NCBI GenBank assembly: GCA_002698425.1
Contig: NZXU01000034.1
Coordinates: 1-64,000, forward strand
Direction: 5' to 3'
Source: Ahrensia sp.
Lineage (GTDB): Bacteria > Pseudomonadota > Alphaproteobacteria > Rhizobiales > Rhizobiaceae
DNA length: 64,000 nt
In this document: in pieces, positions 48,376 to 61,023 of the stretch
Position numbering within the stretch: the first letter of the stretch is position 1
Layout: the number at the start of each line of letters is the position of its first letter
Translations under genes and position numbers: made by a program
The notes under the pieces: generated by a model
Database searches by the model: none
Told to the model about the DNA's origin: nothing
What the model saw: only the letters and a program-made list of their open reading frames with translations

Positions 48376-49361
48376 GACTTCGCCCTCCGGCCGACGAGGA
48401 CGCCGATCATCAGCGCCAGCAGGATGGCGAGGCCCTGGACGAGGTTTTGCCATTCGGAGGGCGTGCCGACGAAGAAGACGAGCGAACTGATCAGGCCGAT
48501 GATGAGCGCACCGAAGACGGAGCCGGTGACGGATCCGACGCCGCCGGACAGCGCCGTGCCGCCCAGCACGACCGCGGCAACCGAGTTGAGCGTCATCTCG
48601 CCGCCGACCAGCGGATCGCCGCTGGCGGTGTCGCCGGTGACGCAGAGAGCCGCCAGCGCCGCAAAGACCCCGCACAGCGCGTATCCCTTCAGCCGGATCA
48701 TCGTGACCGGCAATCCGGTCTGGTAGGCGGCCTGCTGGTCGTCGCCGACGGAGAGCAACTGGGTAATGAGGCGGGTGCGGGCGATCAGGAACAGGATGAA
48801 GGCGATCGCGACCGCGACATAGAAGACGAAGGGGAAGCCGAAGAAGGTGCCGCCATAGGTGCGCCAGTAGACGGTCGGCGCGGGGGTGCCGGCGACGGGC
48901 AGGATATAGAGGGCAAGGCCTGTGAACAGGATGCTCGTCGCGAATGTCGCCACGATAGCCTGCAATCGCAGGACGGCGACGACGATGCCGTTGACGATGC
49001 CGCAGGCGAGGCCGATCAGGATACCGGCGCCGCAGGCGAGCAACACGCCCGCCGGACTGCCGCCCAGATGCTGCATCAATACGATGATGCCGACATTGAC
49101 CAGCGACAGGATCGCCCCGACCGACAGGTCGAGATCGGCCGCATAGATGACATAGGTCTGCGCGACCGACAGCAGGATCAGCGCCAGATAGGTGCTGATT
49201 AGGCCTCGGATCGCCCGGTAGGACAGGCTGTTCGGCTCGAACAGCCCGTTCAGGGCCAGCAATACGACAAGAATGACGAGCGCGGGCAGGAACGGGAACC
49301 GTTCGATGAAGCGGCGGAACGTTCGCGGAGCGGATCCGGCGATGACGGTCGTATCGCTCAT
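48372..49361 (-). CDS. Sugar ABC transporter permease (RbsC type)
   Basis: The 329-residue protein resembles the other permease in the operon: YVIYAADLDLSVGAILSLVN, VVLGGTALSGGVGSVTGS and a C-terminal run of hydrophobic residues. ATG 49361 shares one base with the stop of the ATPase gene. A much longer upstream frame within the ATPase gene was ignored. It forms the membrane channel with the second permease. Confidence 0.9.
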   Translation of the reverse strand: MSDTTVIAGSAPRTFRRFIERFPFLPALVILVVLLALNGLFEPNSLSYRAIRGLISTYLALILLSVAQTYVIYAADLDLSVGAILSLVNVGIIVLMQHLGGSPAGVLLACGAGILIGLACGIVNGIVVAVLRLQAIVATFATSILFTGLALYILPVAGTPAPTVYWRTYGGTFFGFPFVFYVAVAIAFILFLIARTRLITQLLSVGDDQQAAYQTGLPVTMIRLKGYALCGVFAALAALCVTGDTASGDPLVGGEMTLNSVAAVVLGGTALSGGVGSVTGSVFGALIIGLISSLVFFVGTPSEWQNLVQGLAILLALMIGVLVGRRAKS

Positions 49362-50866
49362 CACGCGGCCTCGTATGCGGCATGGTAGAGATTGTAACGC
49401 GTCCGGTCGGAGCCGGTCAGTTCGCGCGCGATCGATCCCGAATTGAAGACGAGGATCCGGTCGGCATTGTTCAGCAGCTCCGCATCCTCGGAGGAGTAAA
49501 GGACGATCGCCATGCCTTCCGCGGCGAGCTCGCGGATCAGGGCGAAGAGATCGGTCTTCGTCTGCAGGTCGATCCCCTTGGTCGGATCGTCGAGGAGAAG
49601 AACGCTCGGCCGGTCGATCAGCCAACGGGCGATGATGATCTTCTGCTGGTTGCCGCCCGACAGCGAATTGATCGAGCTCGCGAGCCCCGCATATTTCGTT
49701 TTCAGCGCCTCAAGCGCCGGCAGGGCCTTGTCGCGCAGATGCGACGGCCGGGCGAGCGTCAGCCGGTTCTTCAGGAAATGGATGGGCGTCACGTTTTCGA
49801 GGATCGGCCGCCCGGCGATCGCCCCGTCGCGGCCGCGGTCCCCGGAAATATAGGCGAAACCCCGGCGGATCGCCGCGCGCGGCCGCGCCGCCGATATGGG
49901 CTGGCCGTCGAGCGCGACAGTGCCGGAACCGCCCGAGGACGCGCCGAACAGGGCGCGCAGCACGGCCGACTGTCCCTGTCCGTGCAACCCGCCGAAGCCG
50001 ACGATTTCGCCCTCGGTGACCTCGAAGCCGATATTGGCAAATCCGGGGCCAGAGAAATCCTCAACCTTCAGGATGACCCGTCCGCCTTGCGACGCCGTCT
50101 CATTGGCGGCCTCGGCCGGCGGCGCAAGTTCGCCCTTTTCGCCGACCATCCGCCGGATGATGGCGTCGTGATCGGTGTCGGCGATGCGGTCGGTCTCGAT
50201 GGTTTCGCCGTCGCGCATCACAGTCACCCGGTCGCCGATCGCGAAAATCTCGTCCATGCGGTGCGAGATGAAGATGATGCTGCGACCTTCTTCCTTGAGG
50301 CGGCGCAGGATGCCGAAGAAACAGTCGACTTGCGCGCGGTCGAGCGCAGAGGTCGGTTCGTCGAAGATCAGGATCGGCGCCTCGGTCGCCAGCGTCTTCA
50401 TGATCTCGACCAGCTGGCGCTGGTCTGCCCGCAGCGATTCGACGGTGGCGTCGAGCGAGAAACCGTTTCCGGCAACTTCGGCGAACAGGTTCGCATAGCG
50501 CCGCGCGGTCTCGGCCACTTTCATGCGATCGACGAAGACGCCGCCGCGGGCGGGTAGGGCGGCAAGGCAGATGTTTTCCGCCACCGTCCGGTGGGCCGCG
50601 AGGCTGAGTTCCTGATAGAAAATGCCGATGCCGGCCTTGCGGGCCTCGTGCGGGCCGGAGAATTCCGCTGCGTCGCCGTCGATCAGCACCTCGCCGCCAT
50701 CGGGGCGGACGCTGCCGGCGACGATCTTGCACAGCGTGCTCTTGCCGGAGCCGTTGGAGCCGATGAGCACATGGACTTCGCCGCGTTCCAGCTCCATGTC
50801 GCCACGGCGGAGCGCCACGGTCGCACCATAGGCCTTGCGGACGCCGCGCAACTGGAGTTTCGACAT
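49361..50866 (-). CDS. Sugar ABC transporter ATP-binding protein (RbsA type)
   Basis: The 501-residue protein carries two ABC ATPase domains. The first has Walker A GSNGSGKST near residue 36-44 and the second has LSGGNQQKIIIARWL and LLLDDPTKGIDL; the second Walker A is degenerate, as usual in RbsA-type proteins. It powers import of the sugar. It precedes the two permease genes and follows the binding protein gene after a 69-base gap with a hairpin. Confidence 0.93.
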   Translation of the reverse strand: MSKLQLRGVRKAYGATVALRRGDMELERGEVHVLIGSNGSGKSTLCKIVAGSVRPDGGEVLIDGDAAEFSGPHEARKAGIGIFYQELSLAAHRTVAENICLAALPARGGVFVDRMKVAETARRYANLFAEVAGNGFSLDATVESLRADQRQLVEIMKTLATEAPILIFDEPTSALDRAQVDCFFGILRRLKEEGRSIIFISHRMDEIFAIGDRVTVMRDGETIETDRIADTDHDAIIRRMVGEKGELAPPAEAANETASQGGRVILKVEDFSGPGFANIGFEVTEGEIVGFGGLHGQGQSAVLRALFGASSGGSGTVALDGQPISAARPRAAIRRGFAYISGDRGRDGAIAGRPILENVTPIHFLKNRLTLARPSHLRDKALPALEALKTKYAGLASSINSLSGGNQQKIIIARWLIDRPSVLLLDDPTKGIDLQTKTDLFALIRELAAEGMAIVLYSSEDAELLNNADRILVFNSGSIARELTGSDRTRYNLYHAAYEAA

Positions 50867-50893
50867 CGATGTCTCCGGGATCAGCGAAAGAGC

Positions 50894-50920
50894 GGGACGC
50901 CGATCATGAATCGGCGCCCC
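50894..50920 (-). other. Hairpin after the sugar-binding protein gene
   Basis: An 11-base stem (GGGGCGCCGAT/ATCGGCGTCCC on the minus strand, one wobble pair) with a 5-base loop lies between the binding protein and ATPase genes. CTCTTTC follows, so partial termination is possible. It may set a higher amount of binding protein. Confidence 0.55.
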
Positions 50921-50935
50921 TTTCCGGGAGGAAGC

Positions 50936-51961
50936 TTACTTGAAGAGCGCTTTCGCGTCGTCGATGGAAAGCGCATCCGTGTAGGAGTAGTAACCCGGCT
51001 TGCCTTCCAGCTCCGTGGCCGCTTCCTCGACATTGCTGCCGTCGATGAAAGGGATCGGCAGATACATCGCGTTGCCGTATTGGCCCGCCGTCGCCGGTTC
51101 CTTGAGCTCGCCGCCCTGGAGGAGGAGCACCGCGACGTTGAGCGCGCTCGCCATCACGCCGGGCGGGTTGACCGAAGCGCCGGAGGTGAGGTCGTTCTCG
51201 ACCCACAGGTCGATGAAGTCCTTGCGGATTTCACCGGTTGCCGCGATGTCGCCGGTCTTGCCCGCATCCATGATCGACTTCCACGCGCCGGCGGCCATGC
51301 CGTCCTGCACCCAGACGCCGTCAATGTCGGGATAGGTCGCGAGAAGGTTCTGCATGGCCTGCTGGCCCTGCGCCTGGTCCCAGTTCGCGTTCACCTCGTT
51401 GACGACTTCGATGTCCGGATAACCGTCGAAGATTTCCGTGTAGCCGGCGACGCGCATCTGGTTGGCCGGGTGGCCGGCGACGCCGTTGATGGCGACAACC
51501 TTGCCCTTGCCTTCGAGCGTTTCGGCGAGCCACTTGGCGCTTGCCTCGGCCCAGCCCTTCTGGTCGATGCCGACATACATGGCGTCCTGCGAGGAGACCT
51601 CTGCGTCAGTCGAGATCACGAGGATGCCGGCTTCCTTCGCCTGGGCGAAGACCGGATCGAAAGCCGTCGGGCTGTTCGGATTGATGATGATCGCGTCGAC
51701 GCCCTGGTTGATGAAGTTGCGTACGTGAGCGATCTGGCCCGGCACGTCGACATTGGCGCTCTGGACCACGACCTTGACGTCGACGCCCTGGTCCTTCCAG
51801 GCCGCGGCGGCCTGTTCCGCCTCGTCGATCATCTGGGTTCGCCATTCCGATCCGACCCAGCCATTGGACAGGCCGATCGTGTATTCCTCCGCCTGCGCGG
51901 CGAAAACGGTCACCGCGAGCGCTGAAACAGTGATAGTCGCAAGTCTGGAAATTCGGGTCAT
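50936..51961 (-). CDS. Sugar ABC transporter substrate-binding protein
   Basis: The 341-residue protein has a signal peptide (MTRISRLATITVSALAVTVFAAQA) and the fold of ribose-type binding proteins, with YTIGLSNGWVGSEW, NQGVDAIIINPNSPTAF and VISTDAEVSSQ. It binds the sugar in the periplasm. ATG 51961 is preceded by GGAGG. It is the first gene of the minus-strand operon that runs to the PfkB kinase. Confidence 0.9.
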   Translation of the reverse strand: MTRISRLATITVSALAVTVFAAQAEEYTIGLSNGWVGSEWRTQMIDEAEQAAAAWKDQGVDVKVVVQSANVDVPGQIAHVRNFINQGVDAIIINPNSPTAFDPVFAQAKEAGILVISTDAEVSSQDAMYVGIDQKGWAEASAKWLAETLEGKGKVVAINGVAGHPANQMRVAGYTEIFDGYPDIEVVNEVNANWDQAQGQQAMQNLLATYPDIDGVWVQDGMAAGAWKSIMDAGKTGDIAATGEIRKDFIDLWVENDLTSGASVNPPGVMASALNVAVLLLQGGELKEPATAGQYGNAMYLPIPFIDGSNVEEAATELEGKPGYYSYTDALSIDDAKALFK

Positions 51962-52004
51962 TGTCGTTCCTCCCTTGATGACCTGATGCAAGGGAAACAC
52001 GGAA

Positions 52005-52018
52005 TGAAATCGATTTCA
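52005..52018. promoter_or_regulatory. LacI-type operator
   Basis: TGAAATCGATTTCA is a perfect 14-base palindrome with the central CG of LacI/GalR operators. It lies 43 bases upstream of the binding-protein start codon, where the sugar operon promoter is expected. The LacI regulator encoded in the operon is the likely ligand. Confidence 0.75.
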
Positions 52019-52121
52019 ATGATAATTCGCCAGCCCGTCGGATGCGGATCGGCTTCTGCTTCGAAGAGTCGCAGAGCTGGGCCCGCCGAGCCGACGGGAG
52101 CAACCTGGCGGCTTTCGCGCG

Positions 52122-53034
52122 CTATCCTTCGTTCCACAGGATGCGCACGGCGATCGTCGCCGCGGCGGTGCGGTTTTCGACGCCGAGCTTGTTGAAGATC
52201 TGCTCGAGATGCTTGTTGACCGTGCGCGGCGACATTTCGAGGATTTCGGCGATCTCCTTGTTGGACTTGCCGTGGGTGATCCACAACAGCACCTCGGCCT
52301 CGCGCAGGGTGAGGGCGAAGGCGTCGGCGAGGCGTTCCTCGTCGGACCCCTGATCGCAATCGAGCAGGCGCAACAGGATTTCGCCGTCGGGCGCGCGCTC
52401 CAGCAGGCGGAACTCCACGCAGGCGCCCGATTTGCGGGTGCGCAGACCGGGCGGCGTCGCTCCGTCCGGGTAGGCTTGCGTGCCCAGCCAGTCGATCACC
52501 TCCCAGGGCAACCTGTCGCCCTCGTCGGCGCGCAGGCCGGAACGGGCCATCAGCCGCGCCGCCTGCGGCGTCGTCCAGAGGATCGTGCCGCCGGCGTCGC
52601 AAGCGACGATCCGCCTGCCGGTCTTGTCGAGGGCCATGCGCGCGCCGCGAGCCTTGCGGGCATTGGCCAGATGCACCTTTATGCGGGCGAACAATTCGTC
52701 GAGGGGCACCGGCTTGGCGATGAAATCGACGCCGCCCGAGGCGAGCGCCCGCACGACATGCTCCGTCTCGTCGAAACCGGTCATGAAGATGACCGGTACG
52801 TCCTCCAGCCCCTTCTCGGTCTTCAGGATCTGGCAGGTTTCGAACCCGTCCAGCCCGGGCATCATCGCGTCCATCAGCACGATGTCGGGCAAACGGCGCT
52901 CGACCGCATTGAGGGCCTCTCGGCCGGAACGGGCGACCTCGACGCTCATGCCCGACAGGCTCAACGCATCCGTCAGCATGCCGAGCGTGTCCGGCGAATC
53001 GTCGACAAGGAGCACGGATGTCGCATCGCTCGCA

Positions 53035-53048
<14 letters not shown>
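52122..53048 (-). CDS. LuxR-type response regulator
   Basis: The 308-residue protein has an N-terminal receiver domain (VLLVDDSPDTLGML; phospho-acceptor Asp in IVLMDAMMPGLDG; Lys in FIAKPVPLDEL), a middle segment that looks PAS-like (GGTILWTTPQAARLM), and a C-terminal LuxR helix-turn-helix (LTLREAEVLLWITHGKSNKE). It overlaps the end of the hybrid kinase gene by 14 bases, so it is its probable partner. Its likely target is the divergent amide operon at 56755. Confidence 0.9.
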
Positions 53049-56412
<3,364 letters not shown>

Positions 56413-56544
56413 AGTATACGCCCATCGCGACGCGGCGGCCGGTGCGCATGCGGGCCGACTGCCTCCGATTCAAATGCAATGCAATAATCGAGCCAAATCA
56501 TCCGCATGGCTCCCCAGCCGGTCCCCTTCGCTTTCGCCGATCGC

Positions 56545-56572
56545 GGGTCTTTCAAAGCCGATTTGAAAACCC
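56545..56572. promoter_or_regulatory. Operator-like palindrome TTTCAAA-N5-TTTGAAA
   Basis: Arms TTTCAAA (56550-56556) and TTTGAAA (56562-56568) are perfect reverse complements. The match continues outward to GGGT/ACCC with one bulged base. It is the strongest palindrome of the region and lies about 190 bases before urtA. It is a candidate site for the LuxR-type response regulator. Confidence 0.5.
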
Positions 56573-56661
56573 TCGCAATTTCAGCAGCTTGCCGAAATCC
56601 ATTGTCCGATCGGGCTTATCATATGGAGAGAATGACCGGGGCCAAATACGTCAAATACCCC

Positions 56662-56679
56662 ATTGTTGCGCCGCACAAT
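56662..56679. promoter_or_regulatory. Short inverted repeat ATTGT-N8-ACAAT
   Basis: ATTGT (56662-56666) and ACAAT (56675-56679) flank an 8-base GC-rich spacer, about 75 bases before the transporter operon. It could be a regulator or promoter element; the evidence is only the symmetry. Confidence 0.3.
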
Positions 56680-56754
56680 CGATGACGAAAATTCGGGCAG
56701 TTGGCACCAAATGTCAGCGCTCTCGATCAACAAGCGAGACATGAAGAGGGAACA

Positions 56755-58023
56755 ATGACGCAGAAAACGCGTAGTGATAACGCATTCACGTTGCGGCGCC
56801 GCGAGCTTCTCGCCGGCATGGCAGCGATCCCGATGATGGGCATGCTGGGCAAGCCGGTGCGCGCCCAGGATTACCCCACCGCCGAAGTCAATACGACCGG
56901 CCTCGCGGTGACCGACGACACGGTGACGGTGGGCATCCTGCACTCCGTCACCGGCACGATGGCGATTTCGGAGACCGGTTCGGTCGAGGCGGAAAAGCTC
57001 GCCATCGACCAGATCAACGCCATGGGCGGCGTGCTTGGCCGCAAGATCGAATACATTCAGGAAGACGGCGCGTCCGACTGGCCGACCTTCGCGGAGAAGG
57101 CCAAGAAGCTGCTCGTCAACGACAAGGTCGCCTCGGTGATGGGCTGCTGGACGTCGGCGTCGCGCAAGGCGGTGCTGCCGGTCTTCGAGCAGTATAACGG
57201 CATGCTCTTCTACCCGACCTTCTATGAAGGCCTCGAGGAAAGCCCGAACGTCATCTATACCGGCCAGGAAGCGACGCAGCAGATCATCGCCGGCCTCGAC
57301 TGGGTCTCCAAGGAAAAGGGCGCCAAGAGCTTCTACCTGCTCGGCTCCGACTATATCTGGCCGCGTACCTCCAACAAGATCGCCCGAAAGCATATCGAGG
57401 AGCATCTCGGCGCGAAGGTCGTGGGTGAGGAGTACTATCCGCTCGGCCACACCCAGTTCAACTCGGTCATCAACAAGATCAAGCTGAAGAAGCCCGATGT
57501 CATCTATGCCATCGTCGTCGGCGGCTCGAACGTCGCCTTCTACAAGCAGCTCAAGGCTGCCGGCATCGACATGACGAAGGAATCCCCGATTCTCCTGACC
57601 ATCTCCGTGACCGAAGACGAGATCCTCGGCATCGGCGGCGAGAATATCGAGGGCGCCTATGCCTGCATGAAATATTTCCAGTCGCTCGAAAACGAGAACA
57701 ACAAGGAGTTCGTCTCCGCGTTCAAGGGCATGTGGGGCGATGACAGCGTGATCGGCGACGTGACGCAGGCGGCCTATCTCGGCCCGTGGCTGTGGAAGCT
57801 GGCGGTCGAGAAGGCGGGCAGTTTCGACATCGACAAGATCAAGGAATCCCTGCCGGGCATCGAGTTCGACAAGGCGCCCGAAGGGTATGTGCGGGTGCAC
57901 GAGAACCATCACCTCTGGTCGAAGACCCGCGTCGGCCGGGCCCGCGACGACGGCCAGTACGACGTGGTCTACGAGACCGCGGAACTGGTCGAGCCCGATC
58001 CGTTCCCGGAAGGCTACCAATAA
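56755..58023 (+). CDS. Urea/short-chain amide ABC transporter, substrate-binding protein
   Basis: The 422-residue protein belongs to the UrtA/FmdD group of binding proteins (VTVGILHSVTGTMAISETGS, VSVMGCWTSASRKAVLPVFE-like and GSDYIWPRTSNKIARKH). The N-terminus carries a twin-arginine type signal (LRRRELLAGMAAIPMMG, cleavage after VRAQ). It captures urea or amides in the periplasm. ATG 56755 has GAAGAGGGA upstream. Because formamidase lies in the same operon and no urease genes are near, amides such as formamide are the likelier substrate. Confidence 0.88.
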   Translation: MTQKTRSDNAFTLRRRELLAGMAAIPMMGMLGKPVRAQDYPTAEVNTTGLAVTDDTVTVGILHSVTGTMAISETGSVEAEKLAIDQINAMGGVLGRKIEYIQEDGASDWPTFAEKAKKLLVNDKVASVMGCWTSASRKAVLPVFEQYNGMLFYPTFYEGLEESPNVIYTGQEATQQIIAGLDWVSKEKGAKSFYLLGSDYIWPRTSNKIARKHIEEHLGAKVVGEEYYPLGHTQFNSVINKIKLKKPDVIYAIVVGGSNVAFYKQLKAAGIDMTKESPILLTISVTEDEILGIGGENIEGAYACMKYFQSLENENNKEFVSAFKGMWGDDSVIGDVTQAAYLGPWLWKLAVEKAGSFDIDKIKESLPGIEFDKAPEGYVRVHENHHLWSKTRVGRARDDGQYDVVYETAELVEPDPFPEGYQ

Positions 58024-58031
58024 GACGCGCC

Positions 58032-58052
58032 GGCGCGGCCTCAGGCCGCGCC
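58032..58052 (+). other. Hairpin after the amide-binding protein gene
   Basis: A perfect 9-base GC-only stem (GGCGCGGCC/GGCCGCGCC) with the loop TCA starts 9 bases after the stop codon. No T run follows. It probably protects the binding-protein message against decay from the downstream side. Confidence 0.6.
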
Positions 58053-58151
58053 ATTCCTCCCGGAGCCGCGCCGCAACCCCATGCCGGCGCGGTTTCCTCC
58101 CGACCGTTTTCGACCGCAATGCCGCGGTGCATGCTTTCTGGAGGCAGCACG

Positions 58152-59078
58152 ATGTTCGCCGACTATTCCTGGTCCGAACTGGGTTCCATCTTCGCAATGC
58201 AGGGTTTCGCCGGGCTGATCCTGTTCTCGGTCTTCGTCCTCATGGCGCTCGGCCTCGCCATCATCTTCGGCCAGATGGGCGTGATCAACATGGCCCATGG
58301 CGAGTTCATGATCCTCGGGGCCTATGTCACCTATCTGTGCTCGCACTTCGTGCAGAATTACGCGCCGGCGCTGTTTCCGGTCTATTTCTTCGTCGCGATG
58401 GCGCTCGCCTTCCTCGCTTCCGGCGCGCTGGGCGCGCTGGTCGAATGGGGGCTGATACGCCATCTCTACAAACGGCCGCTCGATACGCTGCTCGCCACCT
58501 GGGGCCTCAGCCTGATCCTTCAGCAAGCCTATCGCTCGATCTTCGGCGCGCGCGAGGTCGGTGTCGAACTGCCGCAATGGCTTCTCGGCTCGATCGCGCT
58601 GACCGATCTCATCGAAATTCCGATCAACGGCCTGTTCGTGATGGGCCTGACCTTCCTGATCGCGGTCGGCGTCTATTTCCTGATGTTTCGCTCGCGCCTC
58701 GGCATGAAGACGCGCGCAGTCGTTCAGAACCGCGTCATGGCGGGCGCGGTGGGCATCAACACCGAACGTGTCGACCGCACCACGTTCGCGATCGGTTGCG
58801 GTATCGCCGGCGTCGCCGGCTCGGCCTTCACGATGATCGGCTCGACCGGCCCGACCGCCGGGCAGCTCTATATCGTCGACACGTTCCTGATCGTCGTCTT
58901 CGGCGGCGCAGCAAGCCTGCTGGGAACCATCGCTTCCGCCTTCGCAATCTCTCAGGCGCAGTCGACGATGGAGTTCTTCCTGTCCGGCTCGATGGCAAAA
59001 GTCCTCACGCTCCTGACCGTCGTGGGCATCCTGATGCTGCGCCCCGAAGGCCTGTTCTCGCTGAAAATCCGTCGCTGA
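58152..59078 (+). CDS. Urea/amide ABC transporter permease UrtB type
   Basis: The 308-residue protein is a branched-chain amino acid type permease (LivH/UrtB): ALGLAIIFGQMGVINMAHGEFMILG is the family signature and GAAGSLLGT-like VVFGGAASLLGTIAS closes it. It has about eight membrane segments. ATG 58152 follows GGAGG; upstream in-frame sequence to 57786 is inside urtA. The other permease gene follows 10 bases later. Confidence 0.9.
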   Translation: MFADYSWSELGSIFAMQGFAGLILFSVFVLMALGLAIIFGQMGVINMAHGEFMILGAYVTYLCSHFVQNYAPALFPVYFFVAMALAFLASGALGALVEWGLIRHLYKRPLDTLLATWGLSLILQQAYRSIFGAREVGVELPQWLLGSIALTDLIEIPINGLFVMGLTFLIAVGVYFLMFRSRLGMKTRAVVQNRVMAGAVGINTERVDRTTFAIGCGIAGVAGSAFTMIGSTGPTAGQLYIVDTFLIVVFGGAASLLGTIASAFAISQAQSTMEFFLSGSMAKVLTLLTVVGILMLRPEGLFSLKIRR

Positions 59079-59088
59079 GGGGGCTCCA

Positions 59089-60243
59089 ATGACGCAAGGA
59101 AAATCCTTTCTGACCCGCCAGGAACTGCTTGGCCTGGCTGTCGTTTCTCTGCTGATCATCGTGGTCCTGCCGATGTCGATCGACATCTTCCGGCTCAATC
59201 TGGTCGGCAAGTACCTGACCTACGCCTTCGTCGCGATCGGCCTCGTCCTGTGCTGGGGCATGGGCGGCATCCTCAGCCTCGGCCAGGGCGTGTTCTTCGG
59301 GCTCGGCGGCTACTGCATGGCGATGTTCCTGAAGCTCGAGGCCTCGACGCCCGAGAACACCGCGATCCAGTCGACGCCCGGGATCCCGGACTTCATGGAC
59401 TGGAACCAGCTTACGGATCTGCCCTGGTTCTGGGAGCCGTTCCGCTCCTTTCCTTTCACCCTGGTCGCGATCGTCGCGGTGCCCGCGATCTTCGCCTTCA
59501 TCATCGGCGCGGCGATGTTCAAGCGGCGCGTCGGCGGCGTCTACTTCGCCATCATCACGCAGGCGATCGCCGCCATCCTGACGATCCTGATCATCGGCCA
59601 GCAGGGCTATACGGGCGGCGTCAACGGCATCACCGACCTGCGCACGATGAATGGCTGGGACATTCGCACCGACGACGCGAAATATGTCCTCTATTTCGTC
59701 AATGCCGTGCTTCTGATCGCCGTGATCCTCGCCGCCCAGGCGGTGCGCAAGTCGAAGCTCGGCCGGCTGCTCGTTGCGCTGCGCGACAAGGAGGACCGGG
59801 TTCGCTTCTCCGGCTACGACGTCGCCAATTTCAAGATCTTCGCCTTCTGCCTCGCGGCGGCGATGTCGGCGATCGGCGGCGCAATGTTCACCCTGCAGGT
59901 CGGCTTCATGTCGCCGACGCTGGTCGGCATCGTTCCGTCCATCGAGATGGTCATCTACACGGCCGTCGGCGGGCGCCTGTCGATCTTCGGCGCGGTCTAT
60001 GGAACGCTGCTCGTCAACTGGGCGAAGACCACCTTCTCCGAGACCTTCCCTGAACTCTGGCTGTTCGGCCTCGGCGCGCTCTTCATCGCCGTCGTGCTGG
60101 TTTTCCCGAACGGTCTCGCCGGCCTCTACCGCAGCTACCTGCAGCCCTTCGTCGACCGCCTGCTTGGCGTGAAGAAGACCGACGAAGAGGACGAAACCCC
60201 AACCGACGCCATGCCCGAAGCGGCTGCGCGCCCGGCCGAATAG
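59089..60243 (+). CDS. Urea/amide ABC transporter permease UrtC type
   Basis: The 384-residue protein is the second permease (LivM/UrtC type): LVLCWGMGGILSLGQGVFFGLG, GVYFAIITQAIAAILT, GGVNGITDLRTMNGW and LVALRDKEDRVRFSGYDV are characteristic. It pairs with the first permease to form the channel. The C-terminal 25 residues are acidic and variable. It lies between urtB and urtD in a tightly packed operon. Confidence 0.92.
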   Translation: MTQGKSFLTRQELLGLAVVSLLIIVVLPMSIDIFRLNLVGKYLTYAFVAIGLVLCWGMGGILSLGQGVFFGLGGYCMAMFLKLEASTPENTAIQSTPGIPDFMDWNQLTDLPWFWEPFRSFPFTLVAIVAVPAIFAFIIGAAMFKRRVGGVYFAIITQAIAAILTILIIGQQGYTGGVNGITDLRTMNGWDIRTDDAKYVLYFVNAVLLIAVILAAQAVRKSKLGRLLVALRDKEDRVRFSGYDVANFKIFAFCLAAAMSAIGGAMFTLQVGFMSPTLVGIVPSIEMVIYTAVGGRLSIFGAVYGTLLVNWAKTTFSETFPELWLFGLGALFIAVVLVFPNGLAGLYRSYLQPFVDRLLGVKKTDEEDETPTDAMPEAAARPAE

Positions 60244-60254
60244 GAGGCTGACCG

Positions 60255-61013
60255 ATGAATGTCGTCGCACCGACCAACAACGACTTCCTCCTGTCGATCG
60301 AAGACCTCACTGTCTCCTTTGACGGCTTCAAGGCGGTCAACGCTCTCAACCTCTATGTTGATGAGAACGAGATCCACGTCATCATCGGCCCGAACGGGGC
60401 CGGCAAGACGACCGTGCTGGACCTGATCTGCGGCCGCACGAAGGCGACCGAGGGCTCCATCCGTTTCCGCGACAAGGAACTGACGGAGATGAAGGAGCAC
60501 GAAATCGTCCGCGAGGGCGTCGGCCGCAAGTTCCAGAACCCGTCGATCTACGAGGATCTGACCGTCTTCGAGAACCTCGAAATCTCGTTTCCGCGCGGAC
60601 GTGACGTCTTTGGCGCGCTGACCTTCCGCCGTGACGACGAGGTGATCGGCCGCGTGCGCGAAATCGCCGGCATGGTGTTCCTCGAAAAGCTGCTCGACAA
60701 GCAGGCGGCGCTGCTCAGCCACGGCCAGAAGCAGTGGCTGGAGATCGGCATGCTGCTGATCCAGGACCCGGAACTGCTGATGCTGGACGAGCCGGTCGCC
60801 GGGATGAGCGTCAGCGAGCGCGTCCAGACCGCCGAACTGCTCAACAAGATCACTGAGGGCCGCTCGGTGATGGTGGTCGAGCACGACATGAAGTTCGTCG
60901 AGGACATCGCCGACCGCGTCACCGTCCTGCACCAGGGCAAGATCCTTTCGGAAGGCTCGATGGAGAAGGTCCAGTCGGATCCCAAGGTCATCGACGTCTA
61001 TCTCGGGCACTAG
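60255..61013 (+). CDS. Urea/amide ABC transporter ATP-binding protein UrtD type
   Basis: The 252-residue ATPase has Walker A GPNGAGKTT near residue 45, the family segment RFRDKELTEMKEHEIVREGV and Walker B LLMLDEPVAGM near 174. The ABC signature is LSHGQKQWLEIGM, as in UrtD. It drives import together with UrtE. The gap to the next gene is 10 bases. Confidence 0.93.
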   Translation: MNVVAPTNNDFLLSIEDLTVSFDGFKAVNALNLYVDENEIHVIIGPNGAGKTTVLDLICGRTKATEGSIRFRDKELTEMKEHEIVREGVGRKFQNPSIYEDLTVFENLEISFPRGRDVFGALTFRRDDEVIGRVREIAGMVFLEKLLDKQAALLSHGQKQWLEIGMLLIQDPELLMLDEPVAGMSVSERVQTAELLNKITEGRSVMVVEHDMKFVEDIADRVTVLHQGKILSEGSMEKVQSDPKVIDVYLGH

Positions 61014-61023
61014 GAGGCAAGCG

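Larger units (their letters stand above)
56413..56754. other. Divergent regulatory region between the kinase and the amide operon
   Basis: This 342-base gap contains two inverted repeats, annotated separately, and no further gene. A TGGCAC at 56702 hinted at a sigma-54 promoter but lacks the partner box. No strong sigma-70 promoter was recognised. Confidence 0.6.

Noticed and set aside
56702..56720. TGGCAC resembling the -24 box of a sigma-54 promoter before the amide operon
   Set aside because: No GC at the required position 10 bases downstream of the GG, so the -12 element is missing.
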